A DNA stretch of 64,000 bases from Leishmania mexicana MHOM/GT/2001/U1103. Its lineage: Eukaryota > Euglenozoa > Kinetoplastea > Trypanosomatida > Trypanosomatidae. The notes beneath the pieces were generated by a model, which had not been told where the DNA came from, did not search any database, and saw only the letters and a list, made by a program, of their open reading frames with translations. This document shows, one piece after another, positions 8,944-19,456 of this stretch; positions within the stretch are counted from its first letter, which is position 1, and every line of letters starts with the position of its first letter. A program made the translations under genes and the position numbers. The DNA is taken from assembly GCF_000234665.1 (NCBI RefSeq), contig NC_018312.1, positions 318,516 through 382,515 on the forward strand. The letters run 5' to 3'.

Positions 8944-10720
8944 GGAGGGATCTGAGCCGGCGCACAAGACAGGGGAGGGGTTTAGCGAGCGGAGCTGTTT
9001 TTTTTGCCGGAAGAGAGGGAAGCTGCCCATGATCGCCACCTTTCCTCGACGTGCCTTTCTCTCCCCGTCTCCCAGCCTCAGCGCTGCATGTAGCGGCCGT
9101 CTTTCCTTCTTCCCAGTTTCAAAGCCGAGTTTGCTCCCTCCCCCCCCCACACACACAACTCCTTCTAACATCCGCTACTTCGCTTTCTGTGCTTTTTTCC
9201 TGCTCTTCTCTCACCCTCCGTCACTCGTCGCTTAGACACATCGAGTCGTCGTGGAGGCGTCCACGGCGCACCAGATGTGCTGCAGCACGCGACACAGATA
9301 AAACATACAATCAACGGAAATGTGCAAAGGCAGCGATGACCGGCTCTTTGCCTCGCTTGTGCCGCCCATCGGCTGTTACTTTACGGCCGCGCCATAACGT
9401 TTTGTGTGCGTTACGCTCCGTGCTTGGCGCAGCGTTGCGTTTCTCCTGCCGTGAGCATCGTCCCCCCTCTCTCCTTCTCCGCCCTCGCCTCTGTTATTCT
9501 CTTTGCGTCTCTCCCCGTCTTCTCATGCCTTGCGACTCGTACCGTGCTGTGCTGCGCTGAGCTGGTGTGTACACTGTACATGCCGTCGCCCACCTTTCCT
9601 CTCTCCTCTCCTCCCTCCTCGTCCTCACGCTGTTCTGCACGGACGTGTGATGTAGGAGAGCTTATTGTTTGGTATGTAAACGCGAACGCGTGCATCTCCC
9701 CCCCCCCTGCACATCTCCACTCCGCGCAGAACAGGAAGGAGCAGCGCAAGAAGCAGGGGCTCTTGAACACACCCGCACCAAGTAGCACCACACGATACAC
9801 CTTAAGACGGAGACACCCACACGTGGCTGCCTGCTCGCCACGTGGCACAGTGCTCTTTCTCTTTATCCGTCTAGGGCACCAACTTCACGTCGAGCTGTCG
9901 TGCACTCCCGCAGACCCTTTTAAGCGCTTCTCTCGTTCCCCTCTGCACTCGCCGAACTGTTGGCACCTGCGCTCGTGCTGCCTTCGTGTTATCACGTGGG
10001 TAACGGGCTGTACGTGTGTGCATGTGGGACGCCCCCATCTCTGTATCGCCCTTCCCCCGACGGCCGCCTCTCTCGACTCACTCGCCCTGTCTCTGGCCCT
10101 CTCTCCCTCTGTCGGACCGCCTTGGAGAAGGGAACCGCTTCGAGGTAAAAGCGAGAGGATTATACACTCCGCCAGGCACTGTGTGTGTGTGTGTATCTCA
10201 TTGAGGAGCGTCACCATTTGTCTCTGCGCGTGTGCCCGTGGTTGTCATTGCCGCTGATTCTCTCCTATCGCCATCCTCCGTCCCCTTTTCGAGTCCCTCT
10301 GGTCACCATCGCTGTCGGTGCTGTCCTTCTTTTGTCCTTGCTGGCCCTTCATCAAGGCGCCCGGTGCTTCCGTCTGTGTGTGTGTGTGTGTGTGTGTTTT
10401 CGGTTCCCTGTGACCCTCCCTCCCCTCTCCCCACACACACATGTGCGCTATCATTCGCTCAAAGCCACTTCGGTCCTCTTCCCCAACTTTTTCGTGTTGC
10501 CCTTGCGGCTCAGTGGCACCGTCTGCACGGCCTCCCTCTCTCACGCACAAGCGTACCGCTTCTGCTGTGTTCTCCTGACTCGCGTGGCACTTTGTTCATC
10601 TACCGCCACGCTACCCTGCCCCGCTGTTCCACACTCGTTTTTTTCCTTTATTGTCGTCTTCGTGGTCGTCTGTTTCCTTTCTCGCTTGCCGTCCTCCATC
10701 GCTGCAGAGGTGTCCTCACG
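8944..10720. other. Long intergenic region (1.8 kb)
   Basis: No convincing gene is seen on either strand. The region has many C/T tracts (for example about 9055-9085, 9120-9150, 9590-9630 and 10620-10680). A TG repeat at about 10375-10397 and CA/TG runs around 10178-10194 add to this. Open frames here are rich in Cys, Ser, Leu and Pro, as expected from pyrimidine-rich noncoding DNA. It probably comprises the 3' UTR of the upstream gene and a long 5' UTR of the coiled-coil gene. Confidence 0.6.
10375..10397. repeat. (TG)n microsatellite
   Basis: An uninterrupted TG dinucleotide run lies in the 5' spacer of the large coiled-coil gene. Similar shorter runs are scattered through most spacers of this window. 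Confidence 0.9.
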
Positions 10721-13700
10721 ATGAACGCATCGCTGAGGAGCGAGCGGCGTGGTAGGTCACGAACAGGGGTGGTGGGGGCCACGGAGAGTGCGTCGCAGAT
10801 ACACACAGCGCAACTTCTGGGCCGTAGCAATGAGCTTCTGCATGCAAGCCGGGCCTTCTCGGCGTGGGCGGCCGCCATCCGACAACGCAGACTGCAGACG
10901 CACTTGAAGAGGTGCTCCACGATGTTGAAGCACAACTCTCTTCGCCAGGAGTACACTCGGTGTTTCATGCGGTGGCTCGCCTTTACCCAAATGCGAACCT
11001 CCGAGAATGTGCGATCGGCCATTCGTCTGCGTCAAGACGTGCCGCTGCGGTCCAAGGCGGACTTCCTCGCCCTAGCACGTCGGTACTTCGCCAAGTGGCG
11101 CGCACATGTGCGGAGGCGCAAGCAGCGCACCGTCACCAACGTAGAACTGCTCGAGGCGCTCAACAAGGAGCGACTCCGCAGCCGCAGGCTACTCAAGTGG
11201 TGGCGTTTCCACAACGTGCAGACAAGGAAGCACTGCGCCACCGGGATTGCCGAACGGGAAGATGCGAATCGGAAGCTGCAGCAGGAGTTACAGAAAGCCG
11301 TGCATGAGACGAAGGCCTTACGTGATCAGCTCCATGCGGCTCGTCAGCAGCAGTCAGAACTGCAGAATGACTTGGAGATCAGCCGCGGCGACATCGGCGC
11401 CTCGGAGCAGCAGCGTCAAAGGGAGGTCGACGAGCTGCGTGAGGCGATACAGCAAGCAGTGAAGCTACTGGACGGGCCGTCGAGTCTGCGTTTGCGCTCG
11501 CTGCACAAGTGGAGCATCGTCGCAGCAAATCCTTGCAGCCCCTCAGGTGTCTCGAAGCCACGGCCGCCGTCTCCCGAAACCCTGCTGAAGAGCGCCCGCC
11601 AGTCGAAGGACACTGCCGAAGCCTTGCTGTGCGCTGTGGGTGACACCCTCGCATCCCTTTCATTGATCGCCAAAATGCCTAAGCCGCCCGCGTCGTTCGA
11701 GGAGTGCGCCGCGCACCTGCACGAGCGACTCAGGGAAGAGACGGAGGCCACCACCATCAAGGCGCAGCGCGATGAGCTGGCCTCGGCAGCGCAAACGGCG
11801 CGTGCCTCTCTGGCAGCGGCATCTTCGCTGCTGCAAATGGTCTCCCCGGCCGATTCCGACTGGGAGTCGAGCCACGGGCCGTCGCTGACGACCTCACGCC
11901 TGGGAGACGGGCCCAACAAATCGGGCCTGCACTCTGTGCTTCGCAATACGGGCGGCGGTCAGCGCTCCGGCGCAGCAGTCGTGAACTTTGACCGACCCTC
12001 ATCCGTGGCCCCGGGGGTGCGAAAGGAGACACCGCCGTCGATCCGCCCTCCAGCCTCCCCGGCGGATACAACCTTCATTGACTACCAGAAACTGCCGCGG
12101 CTACTTGTAGAGGACGCCAAGGCTGCCTTCGGCGCCATTCAGGCGATGCGCCAGGACGGCAGGCGATCCTCGGACGAGGTGGTGAATTTGCAGGGTGCTG
12201 CGCTCCGTGCCCTCGACGCGTTCGGCGGCCGCGGTGCCACGAACACCAACTTCATGGCGAAGCCGAAGGAGTCGGTTGAAGAGCGCGCCAGTCGATCAGC
12301 CAACATCGCCGATTCGCTGCGCACCCTCTGCGAAAACATGGACGCAGTACTGGTGCTGACATCATTGTGGTCCGGCAAAGGCGCGTCGGAGAAGGTTAGC
12401 GTGGCACTGGAGCGGCTGTGGCACCGCACCCAAGATCTAGAAGCCGCCCATGCCGACGACCTGCAGCATATGGCGCAGTATGCTGCGGTGGTGCACACCT
12501 CAGTCGCCATTCTGCGACCCCCTCCTGCCACACCGCCGTCGACCATGAGTCAGAGGACTGCCGCACTGTTGGCGCGAAGGCAGCAGAAGGCGCCGCCGGA
12601 CGATGTCGTGGCTACGCCTCAGCAAGTCGAGGTAGCACGCCGTAGCGCCGGGCACTTGGCGACCAAGGGCGATCGAAAACCCACAGAGCTCATAGAGCTG
12701 TGCTTGCAAGCTCAGCAACGAGCAGCAGCGGAGCAGCCCAGTCTACCGACGAATGAGTTTGACGGGCTGGCGAAGAGTGCGCACGAAATCATAGAAGTCG
12801 CCATAGGCAAGAGCCGTTGTGGAGAAAAAGGAGTGCGGTTTTCTGCGGCACCCAGTAGCCGCCCTGGCAGGTCTAGGGTCGCACCGGAGACATCCAACTC
12901 AGCAGCAGGAGGAGCTGAGGCGTCACGCAGCGGTTCCATGCACCCTTCAACCGCCGAGGCGGTGGCAAAAGCCTTGACGGCTGCGGCTGCGGTAGCCGCA
13001 GAGGCGCTCAGTAGCTCTGACGGGGTTGTCGATAACTCCCTTGTCGACGCCATTGTGCGTGCGCGGGGGCAGGTGCGCCAACTTCAAGAGCAACTGAAGG
13101 ACCTCGCTCTGTCGGAGCTGCAAAACGAAGAGGCAAAGAAGCGGCTGCAGGCAGAGCTGAAAGAGACGGTGACGCGCAACAAAGTCAGCGAGAGAGCTCG
13201 AAAGAAGTATGTCGACGACTTCGACAAGGGCCGCAGCGTCGCCGAGAGGGATCTGCAGAGGCAGCTGAGAGAACTGCAACGGGAGGCAGCGCAGAGCGCG
13301 CAAGTCTGCAGGAGTCTCGAGAAGGATCGAAGGGAACTGGAGGAGGGCAACAAGGCGAAGGATGTAGCATTGCAATCACAGACGGAGGCAACGCATAGGT
13401 TGAGCGAGGAGGTGGAGAGCCTGCGAAGGCAGCTGGCTGCAGCCGAGTCCGAAAACTCGATGAGTGGCGAAAAGAGAGAAGTGCTGCGTCGGCATCTTGA
13501 CGACCTGCAGCGGCAACGGGCGGATTATGACGCCGCCGTCGCGGAGCTGGAGACCCAGCTTTGCTCCGCGCACGACGCTATCGAGACGGCTGCTGTCGCG
13601 CACCATGAGCTGGCGAGGCAGCTGTCGGATGTTGAAGAGGCGAATCGAAGAAACAATGCCATGAGTGTGTTCCTGCGCGATGTACTGCGGGACTGCTTGA

Positions 13701-16528
13701 CGCGTCTGCATCACTTGACGCATAACTGGAGTGCTGCGGCAGCGTGGGAGCGGTCGCTCACACTTCAGCAAGCACCCGACAGGCCGCCACCGATACTGAC
13801 CCGCGGCAGCGACCCGTCCGACTACGTAGAGTACTTGTTGCAACTGGACGGCAACGACACGATGGGGAAGCTTCTGGTGCAGCAGCACCTGCGCGAGAAC
13901 ATGGCGGTGCAAAGGTTGCGGGAACTCAGTGTGGATGGAGGGGTGGCAGGCGCACCTCGTTCGGGGTCGGCGGCAACGCCTGTAGGTCACAGCGTCCGTT
14001 TCGACGGTGCCGATCCATCCACCTGGGAGGTTGTCGCGGAGCTGCACAATCGCCTTGTCCTCCTGTACGACCTCATTGCCGATGTGGACGATAGCGCGGT
14101 GGAGCAACGTGCGCGTATTGGCACACTTACAGTAGTGAAGGGCCAGCCGAGGGCAGACGTGCTGAAGGCGCTTGTTGAGCTTAAGCCATGGTCGTCCGCT
14201 GCCGCGGTCGCGGCTCACACAGAACATCACGTGGCACCGAGGTCGTCCGAAGACGGCGCCGAGTCGTCGCCTCACGGCCACGCCTTGCGGATATCCTGTG
14301 CTGAAGTGGCGCAGGCGCTGGAGGAGATGGAAAAGGTGGCGGCTCGAACGCGACCGTTGATGGAGATGCGTTCTTCCGGATCGCCGCTCCGCCGCGCAAA
14401 CGTTAAAGGGCCGCTCGACATGCCGAGCACTGATGGAGCTGCTACGAAGCGGCTGCTGTCGCTGGTGGCAGATGTGCAGGACATGGCGCACTGCTTACAG
14501 CATCTGTCGGAGTCCGTCATACACGCCATTGTTGCCCTTGGTGGCACGCCCGATGAAGGAGAAGCAAATATGTCGAACATCATGGAGCGCCGAGACAGCG
14601 CGAGCTCGCCCATGGCCGCCGCAGCGACGGAGAGCACTGCAGTCAAGCGCCACACACAGGCTGGGGCTCAGACTGGGTGTGTAGACAGTCGCATGCTCGC
14701 CACCCGTCTGGAGGCGATATGCAAGGAGACGGGCACATCCGTCCAGGAGCTGAAGCAGCTGCTAGGCGTCAGGGATGGTGTCAGCGGCGCTTCCTGCGAA
14801 AGCTCGACGAAGGGGATTGACAAGCCACTGAAACTGAGAGACCTGCTGCCGTTCACTCGCACCAAGATGCAGGAGTTGCAAGAGGTGAAGCAGGAGTCGG
14901 AGCGGATACTGACCGGACTGAACCACGCCTTCAGCGATGACGACTCGCTCTCCACCGCGTCCTCGACCCAGCGCTCGCTGAAGCGGAAGCGAAAGCCGCT
15001 ACCTGCCCTCCAGTGCACACCCGAGAAGGGCCTGCGTCTCATGCAGCAGGAAATGGAGGGCCGCGTGAAGACGTCTAGGCGCCCTGGTGACTACGCCAGC
15101 CTGCTACAGGACCCAAAGGTCACGGTGCGGGAGCGCATCGGCGACTTGCAAAACCTTCGTTTTACGTGTTGCTCAATCCTGCAAGTTCTGGAAGGCCGCC
15201 TTGTCAAGGGCGACGAGGCGGAGAAGCCGCCCAAGTACGGTGAGTCCCTGATGGCCATGCTAACTTCACAGCTCGTGGATCTCAAGCAGGTTCTGCCAGA
15301 GACAGAGGAGGCCCTCGCCGGCTACCGCAGCACTCTGCTCAATGTCACCGTCGGTACACGACTGCACATGCTGTGCGGCGTGGTTCGCTCTCTGAAACTG
15401 GAGCGCGACTCGCTCAAAGAGGACCTGGCGCGCTGCAGTCTACAGGGCCATATGCTGCTGAGCGATTTCAGTGAGGAGACGAAGGCGCTTCGTGCGATGA
15501 TTGCTCGTCGCGAGGAAGAGCAGGCGCGCCACGCGAGCGAAATGGCCAGCGCATCTGGCGAGACCGATGCTCAGAAGTGTAACGTAGCGAAGTTGACGGC
15601 GAAGCTGACATCGTTTGAGCATGAGCGTAACTTGCTGTGCGACGCCCTCGTTCACACCCTGCGCAACTTGCCAGGCACGCCATACCGACGCGTTCCTCTC
15701 GTCGGGATGCAGAGGAACCTGCTCGCTGCCTTGAAAGAGCAGGGAGAGCTGCTGACGGCGTATGTGGAGGCAGCCCTTCAGCGTGCCAACGCACATCAGC
15801 AGCACCTGCAAGACATCCTTCATGGCTCCCTCAGCGAACTGCGCTGCGACATGGCAGCACTGCGCGCGGAGGTGACGAACAGCTGGGATATCTACGGCCG
15901 ACATATGGCGAGCGCAGCAGTGCAGCAGCTTGTGGAGACGGCGGAGGTGTTGACGCTGGAAAACAACATGTTGCGTCCACGCGCGATCGAGCGGGAGCAG
16001 CTGAAGCTCGAGAAGGCGGACTTGGAGGCCGCGCTGGCGGATGCGGAAGCGGCTCGCGCGGATGTCTTGGCTCGTCTGGAGCACGCTGAGGATGAGAACA
16101 CGCAGCTGCGGAGAGCAGTGCGGGACGCGCAGATAGCGCAGGCGCTCACCAACGGCGATGACGACGACCAGGCCGGCGATAGAAGGAGCCGAAGTGGTGA
16201 AAAGGTGCCGCGGACGCACTCGGTGGACTGGGAGCGGCGCATGATCAAGGGTGCCACAGGACTGTCGATGGACATGGTCGACTCGATGAGTGGCACGTCC
16301 ATGTCATCTGTCTTCGGCTCCGTTGTCGAGGAGACGCTGCGCATTTACGCGGGCGTGCGACACAGTTTGCGGGAAATGGTTGCAGCCTGTGAGGCGGCGC
16401 GCGGCAAGGACAACTGTCACGTGCGGATCGCAGTTGAGGAGCAACTGCATGAATTGCGAGAGCTGGCCGAATCCGCCGACTTCCTGAGGTCGCGTCTACC
16501 AGTGCTGTACCGTGTGCCGTATCAGTGA
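10721..16528 (+). CDS. Giant coiled-coil protein with N-terminal Sfi1-like Trp repeats
   Basis: The 1,935-residue product opens with four Trp-centred helices: FSAW (W49), CFMRW (W85), YFAKW (W126) and LLKWW (W160). They are spaced 36, 41 and 34 residues apart and followed by basic runs. This resembles the centrin-binding repeats of Sfi1-type proteins of spindle poles and basal bodies. Long heptad-rich coiled coils follow (about residues 170-260, 780-990, 1550-1760), separated by Ser/Pro-rich linkers. No motor or catalytic motif is visible. The composition fits a cytoskeletal protein of the basal body, bilobe or flagellum, which is an inference. The frame is open to 10232, but the upstream part is pyrimidine-rich UTR-like sequence, so the start is placed at the ATG following a long C/T tract. 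The Sfi1 relationship rests on pattern only. Confidence 0.8.
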   Translation: MNASLRSERRGRSRTGVVGATESASQIHTAQLLGRSNELLHASRAFSAWAAAIRQRRLQTHLKRCSTMLKHNSLRQEYTRCFMRWLAFTQMRTSENVRSAIRLRQDVPLRSKADFLALARRYFAKWRAHVRRRKQRTVTNVELLEALNKERLRSRRLLKWWRFHNVQTRKHCATGIAEREDANRKLQQELQKAVHETKALRDQLHAARQQQSELQNDLEISRGDIGASEQQRQREVDELREAIQQAVKLLDGPSSLRLRSLHKWSIVAANPCSPSGVSKPRPPSPETLLKSARQSKDTAEALLCAVGDTLASLSLIAKMPKPPASFEECAAHLHERLREETEATTIKAQRDELASAAQTARASLAAASSLLQMVSPADSDWESSHGPSLTTSRLGDGPNKSGLHSVLRNTGGGQRSGAAVVNFDRPSSVAPGVRKETPPSIRPPASPADTTFIDYQKLPRLLVEDAKAAFGAIQAMRQDGRRSSDEVVNLQGAALRALDAFGGRGATNTNFMAKPKESVEERASRSANIADSLRTLCENMDAVLVLTSLWSGKGASEKVSVALERLWHRTQDLEAAHADDLQHMAQYAAVVHTSVAILRPPPATPPSTMSQRTAALLARRQQKAPPDDVVATPQQVEVARRSAGHLATKGDRKPTELIELCLQAQQRAAAEQPSLPTNEFDGLAKSAHEIIEVAIGKSRCGEKGVRFSAAPSSRPGRSRVAPETSNSAAGGAEASRSGSMHPSTAEAVAKALTAAAAVAAEALSSSDGVVDNSLVDAIVRARGQVRQLQEQLKDLALSELQNEEAKKRLQAELKETVTRNKVSERARKKYVDDFDKGRSVAERDLQRQLRELQREAAQSAQVCRSLEKDRRELEEGNKAKDVALQSQTEATHRLSEEVESLRRQLAAAESENSMSGEKREVLRRHLDDLQRQRADYDAAVAELETQLCSAHDAIETAAVAHHELARQLSDVEEANRRNNAMSVFLRDVLRDCLTRLHHLTHNWSAAAAWERSLTLQQAPDRPPPILTRGSDPSDYVEYLLQLDGNDTMGKLLVQQHLRENMAVQRLRELSVDGGVAGAPRSGSAATPVGHSVRFDGADPSTWEVVAELHNRLVLLYDLIADVDDSAVEQRARIGTLTVVKGQPRADVLKALVELKPWSSAAAVAAHTEHHVAPRSSEDGAESSPHGHALRISCAEVAQALEEMEKVAARTRPLMEMRSSGSPLRRANVKGPLDMPSTDGAATKRLLSLVADVQDMAHCLQHLSESVIHAIVALGGTPDEGEANMSNIMERRDSASSPMAAAATESTAVKRHTQAGAQTGCVDSRMLATRLEAICKETGTSVQELKQLLGVRDGVSGASCESSTKGIDKPLKLRDLLPFTRTKMQELQEVKQESERILTGLNHAFSDDDSLSTASSTQRSLKRKRKPLPALQCTPEKGLRLMQQEMEGRVKTSRRPGDYASLLQDPKVTVRERIGDLQNLRFTCCSILQVLEGRLVKGDEAEKPPKYGESLMAMLTSQLVDLKQVLPETEEALAGYRSTLLNVTVGTRLHMLCGVVRSLKLERDSLKEDLARCSLQGHMLLSDFSEETKALRAMIARREEEQARHASEMASASGETDAQKCNVAKLTAKLTSFEHERNLLCDALVHTLRNLPGTPYRRVPLVGMQRNLLAALKEQGELLTAYVEAALQRANAHQQHLQDILHGSLSELRCDMAALRAEVTNSWDIYGRHMASAAVQQLVETAEVLTLENNMLRPRAIEREQLKLEKADLEAALADAEAARADVLARLEHAEDENTQLRRAVRDAQIAQALTNGDDDDQAGDRRSRSGEKVPRTHSVDWERRMIKGATGLSMDMVDSMSGTSMSSVFGSVVEETLRIYAGVRHSLREMVAACEAARGKDNCHVRIAVEEQLHELRELAESADFLRSRLPVLYRVPYQ

Positions 16529-17353
16529 GGAGAGCCCAACAGGGAAAGCGCAAAGTGGGGATCTACGAGGAAGGAGAGCCCACCTCGGTTGGTGCATGAG
16601 GTCCGTCCGTGCGCCGTGCGAGTGCTGGAATGTGATTCGGAAAAAAAAAGAAACGGGCATACACTGCGTAATGTATCGCGTGCCGTGTCGCCTTCGTCTC
16701 TGTGCTGTGCGCGTGGCTTTTGTTGGTTTCGCCGGTGGTTGCTGCACCGCACCGCACTGCACTGCGCTGTCTGTTCGCATCTTCAGCTCTTCTTCTGCCT
16801 CCGTTCCAATGCCCACGCCGAACAAAAAGGGGACACGCCGTTGTCGCACACCGCTCCCCTTTATCCCTCCATCGACCTGCTCAATTGCTGCGCGCTAGCA
16901 CGCAGCGAAGAAAGAAAAACGAAAAAGCCGCGAAAGCGGCATCCATCCAAGACACGGGCGGAGGAACGGGCGAGCCCCCGCCTCGTGCCACCACGCAAAC
17001 GTGTGGGCGGATGCGTAACGGCGGCTCATGCTAGGCCCTCCCTTGCCTCACCCGCGTCTCTCTGTTGCTCACCTCCTTCTCAATATTTCTCTTCGACTCC
17101 TGCCGCGTCTCGCTCGCCGCTCTCGGCCCCACCATTATCACCAGCACCACCAGAGCGTCTCCACATATAGATGTCCATCACGCACCCCTGTCCCTCCTTG
17201 CTTTGTTTCTGATGTTGTCTTGGCGGTGTGTTGCGTGTTCGCTCAAGAGCGCATCCTTCGCGCACACAAAACAGTCAACGAGAGGCCCGCAAATATAGAA
17301 ACCGATGCACATGCCCAAGTATACGCTGGAGGCCCCATGGCACGTGACCAGCA
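16529..17353. other. Intergenic region before the decayed ligase
   Basis: This stretch has mixed composition, with C/T tracts at about 16845-16880 and 17035-17110 resembling a splice-acceptor region. No ligase N-terminal or nucleotidyl-lysine (KxDG) motif was seen in the three + frames. The 5' half of the ligase gene therefore seems to be gone rather than merely frameshifted. Confidence 0.45.
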
Positions 17354-19456
17354 GTGCCATCACTCTTCATTTACCGGCCGTTGCACCTAGCGTGCCTTTT
17401 CAACTTCACCGCGACAAATGTCGGGGGCACCGTCGAAGATGGGAGGGAAGGGGGCCGGCTCTGGTTTTACTTGGTAGTGCTCGATTTTGTGTTCCTCAAC
17501 GGGCAGCCGCTGCTGCAGGTTGCCCTGACGCATCAGCGGTAACGGCAGCGGTAGGTGCTGATCGCGCAGTTTACCCACCACGAGGTCATCACTGCCGAAG
17601 CGGTTGGCATCACGGCGGCGGTCATGGCCGAGCTGGAGAAGGCCGTGGAGGCGAAGCATGAGAGCGTTGTTGTGAAAACGCAAACATCCCGTGCGGGGAG
17701 GCCAGCCGAGCGCAGGCTTGCGTGGATGAAACGGAAGTCGGACCACCTCGCCGCTTTGGCGGACTCGCTCGACTTTGTGGTCGTAGGCGGCTACGATTGC
17801 GCGACGTTTGACCGCGTGAACATGCACACTTTTTTTTTGCTGGCGAGCCCACTGCGAGGGAGAGCCGACGATGATAGTGACGTGGAACGTGCCGTCTTTC
17901 ACGCCGTATGGCAGGGTCACGACTGAGCACGTGAGGAAGGGACTCGCTTCTCTGCAGACCGTCTCACCCTGGCTGGGCGAGTGGCTGCCAACAGAGACGG
18001 AGCTAGTCCTGGACGTCTACGTGCACCCCCGGCACTTGGTGGCGGTCGAGGTGCTTGGGTACGCTTTCACGGAGTCAGCGCGTTATTGCATCGGCCTCTC
18101 CCTCGGCTTTCTCCTGGTGCTCTGCCGGCGGCGGACAAAGCAGCCACAGAGGCCACCTACGCTTCGCACCCGGTTGCCATACGGGAGGCCTTCAAGCACA
18201 TGCCGCACAGGTGTCTCGCGGAGACGCAAGACGAACTTCTTGCGGTAGTGTCCATGGAGCGTAAACACCTCCGTGAAATACACGGTGACAGCGGCATCAG
18301 TAGAAACAAGCCCGGCGGCAGCGCGCGGCATTGGGACAGACACCTTCAACTATCGGCGATGGTGAGAGCTCGATGTCTGGGTCTGCCGCGATGGCCTTGC
18401 TCGGCGCCGCCGCACAGCTGTAGCCGCAGTCGTCTGCGACTGGGCGGTCGTGGAGCACCAGCCGCAGCGACAATGGGGGCGAACCTGACTCGTCTTACGT
18501 CGCTGCTCATCGCCAACAGCGTTAGCGAAACGAAGTTGGTCGGCTACGCTCAGCTCTATGAGAGCAAGCCGGCGTATGGGAGTGCCAAGGATGCATCTGC
18601 GGACGTAGCACACCTTCGGTGGCTGGTGGACTGCGTAGAGACAGTCGCGGTGCTGCTGTTGACGCCGAGGTACATGCTCTACGGCAGCTGCTCTCGCAAG
18701 GCGAAGCTTACACAGCTACTGGACACCTACAAAGATACCTGGCACCACCCTCCGCACGGCGATAAGCCAACGCTGCTCCCTCATCATTGCCGCGCGCATC
18801 CAACAGAGAGAGGCGAAAGGACGTACACAGTCAGGTGCTGAGAGGAATCCACTGGGCGTCATTGCGCGTCGAGTTCACGCTTACTGGCACGAGCTTGGAC
18901 TGGACGGTGTCTCTGAGCGGCCCGCGGCATCGAATATGTCCGCCGCTATTGCCCTGGCCAAGGGCATCGCACAAACTCTCCTGAGTGGCAGTCACGATCG
19001 GCGGCATATGTATCCGCCTCGCCCAACTCATGTACCGCATCTCTGCAAGAAGCAGCGGTGGCGTTTTGCAGCGCCAGTCCATGCTCCCCTATGTTGCGGG
19101 CAGCGGAAACGGTGCGGCAGCTAACTGCCGTGTGTGCAAGCGCGGAGGCCCCACCTCCATGGATGAACCGCGAGCCTGCACCGGCGGAGATGCCGTGCCG
19201 CCACGTGCCGTGCTTTGCCACTCAGATGGTGTCCTCGAGGGACAGACACGTGGCACCTAGCACCTGCGCACCGACGACAGAGTCACGTGGACGGCAGAGC
19301 AAGTGGTGCAAGTACGCCCCTGCACAGCAGTGAGCGAGGCGTCCGCGGCGATAGGCGTGGCAGAGGCAACGAGCGCTGTCGACGACAGTGGGGCGGTGGT
19401 GGTCAGCCGCGCACACGCGCTAGCTGCAACGCGTCCATACGCATACGACGCAGGTT
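17354..19456 (+). pseudogene. Decayed ATP-dependent DNA ligase, probably DNA ligase IV-like
   Basis: Fragments in changing + frames match the second half of a eukaryotic ATP-dependent DNA ligase, in order. A motif-IIIa-like LDFVFLNGQPLL ends at an in-frame TAA (17540-17542) and TAG (17552-17554). In the same frame follow a motif-IV-like HESVVVK, a motif-V-like LAWMKRKSDHL and the SLDFVVVGGYD strand. Near 17.90 kb the frame shifts to an OB-fold-like part (VLDVYVHPRHLVAVEVLGY), and it shifts back near 18.11 kb. About 18480-18720 reads like a BRCT domain, with LRWLVDCVE (18615-18641) and TPRYML. Further open but disrupted sequence runs to a stop at 19454-19456. Ligase I and kinetoplast ligases lack BRCT domains, so ligase IV is the best guess; ligase III is the alternative. 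The adenylation lysine region is missing. Assembly errors could explain single shifts but not all lesions plus the truncation. Confidence 0.65.

Noticed and set aside
9406..10257. 283-codon + strand frame in the 1.8-kb spacer
   Set aside because: Composition (Cys, Ser, Leu, Pro, Arg) reflects C/T tracts and TG repeats; no domain, and it ends in a TG microsatellite.
13376..14491. 371-codon open frame on the minus strand
   Set aside because: It lies entirely antisense to the giant coiled-coil gene; its Arg/His/Leu-rich content is the expected shadow of GC-rich codons. All convincing genes are on the + strand.
16529..17353. N-terminal half of the ligase, including the adenylation lysine, upstream of the visible remnant
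   Set aside because: No KxDG-like motif in a protein-like context was seen in the three + frames; the sequence reads as C/T-rich spacer.
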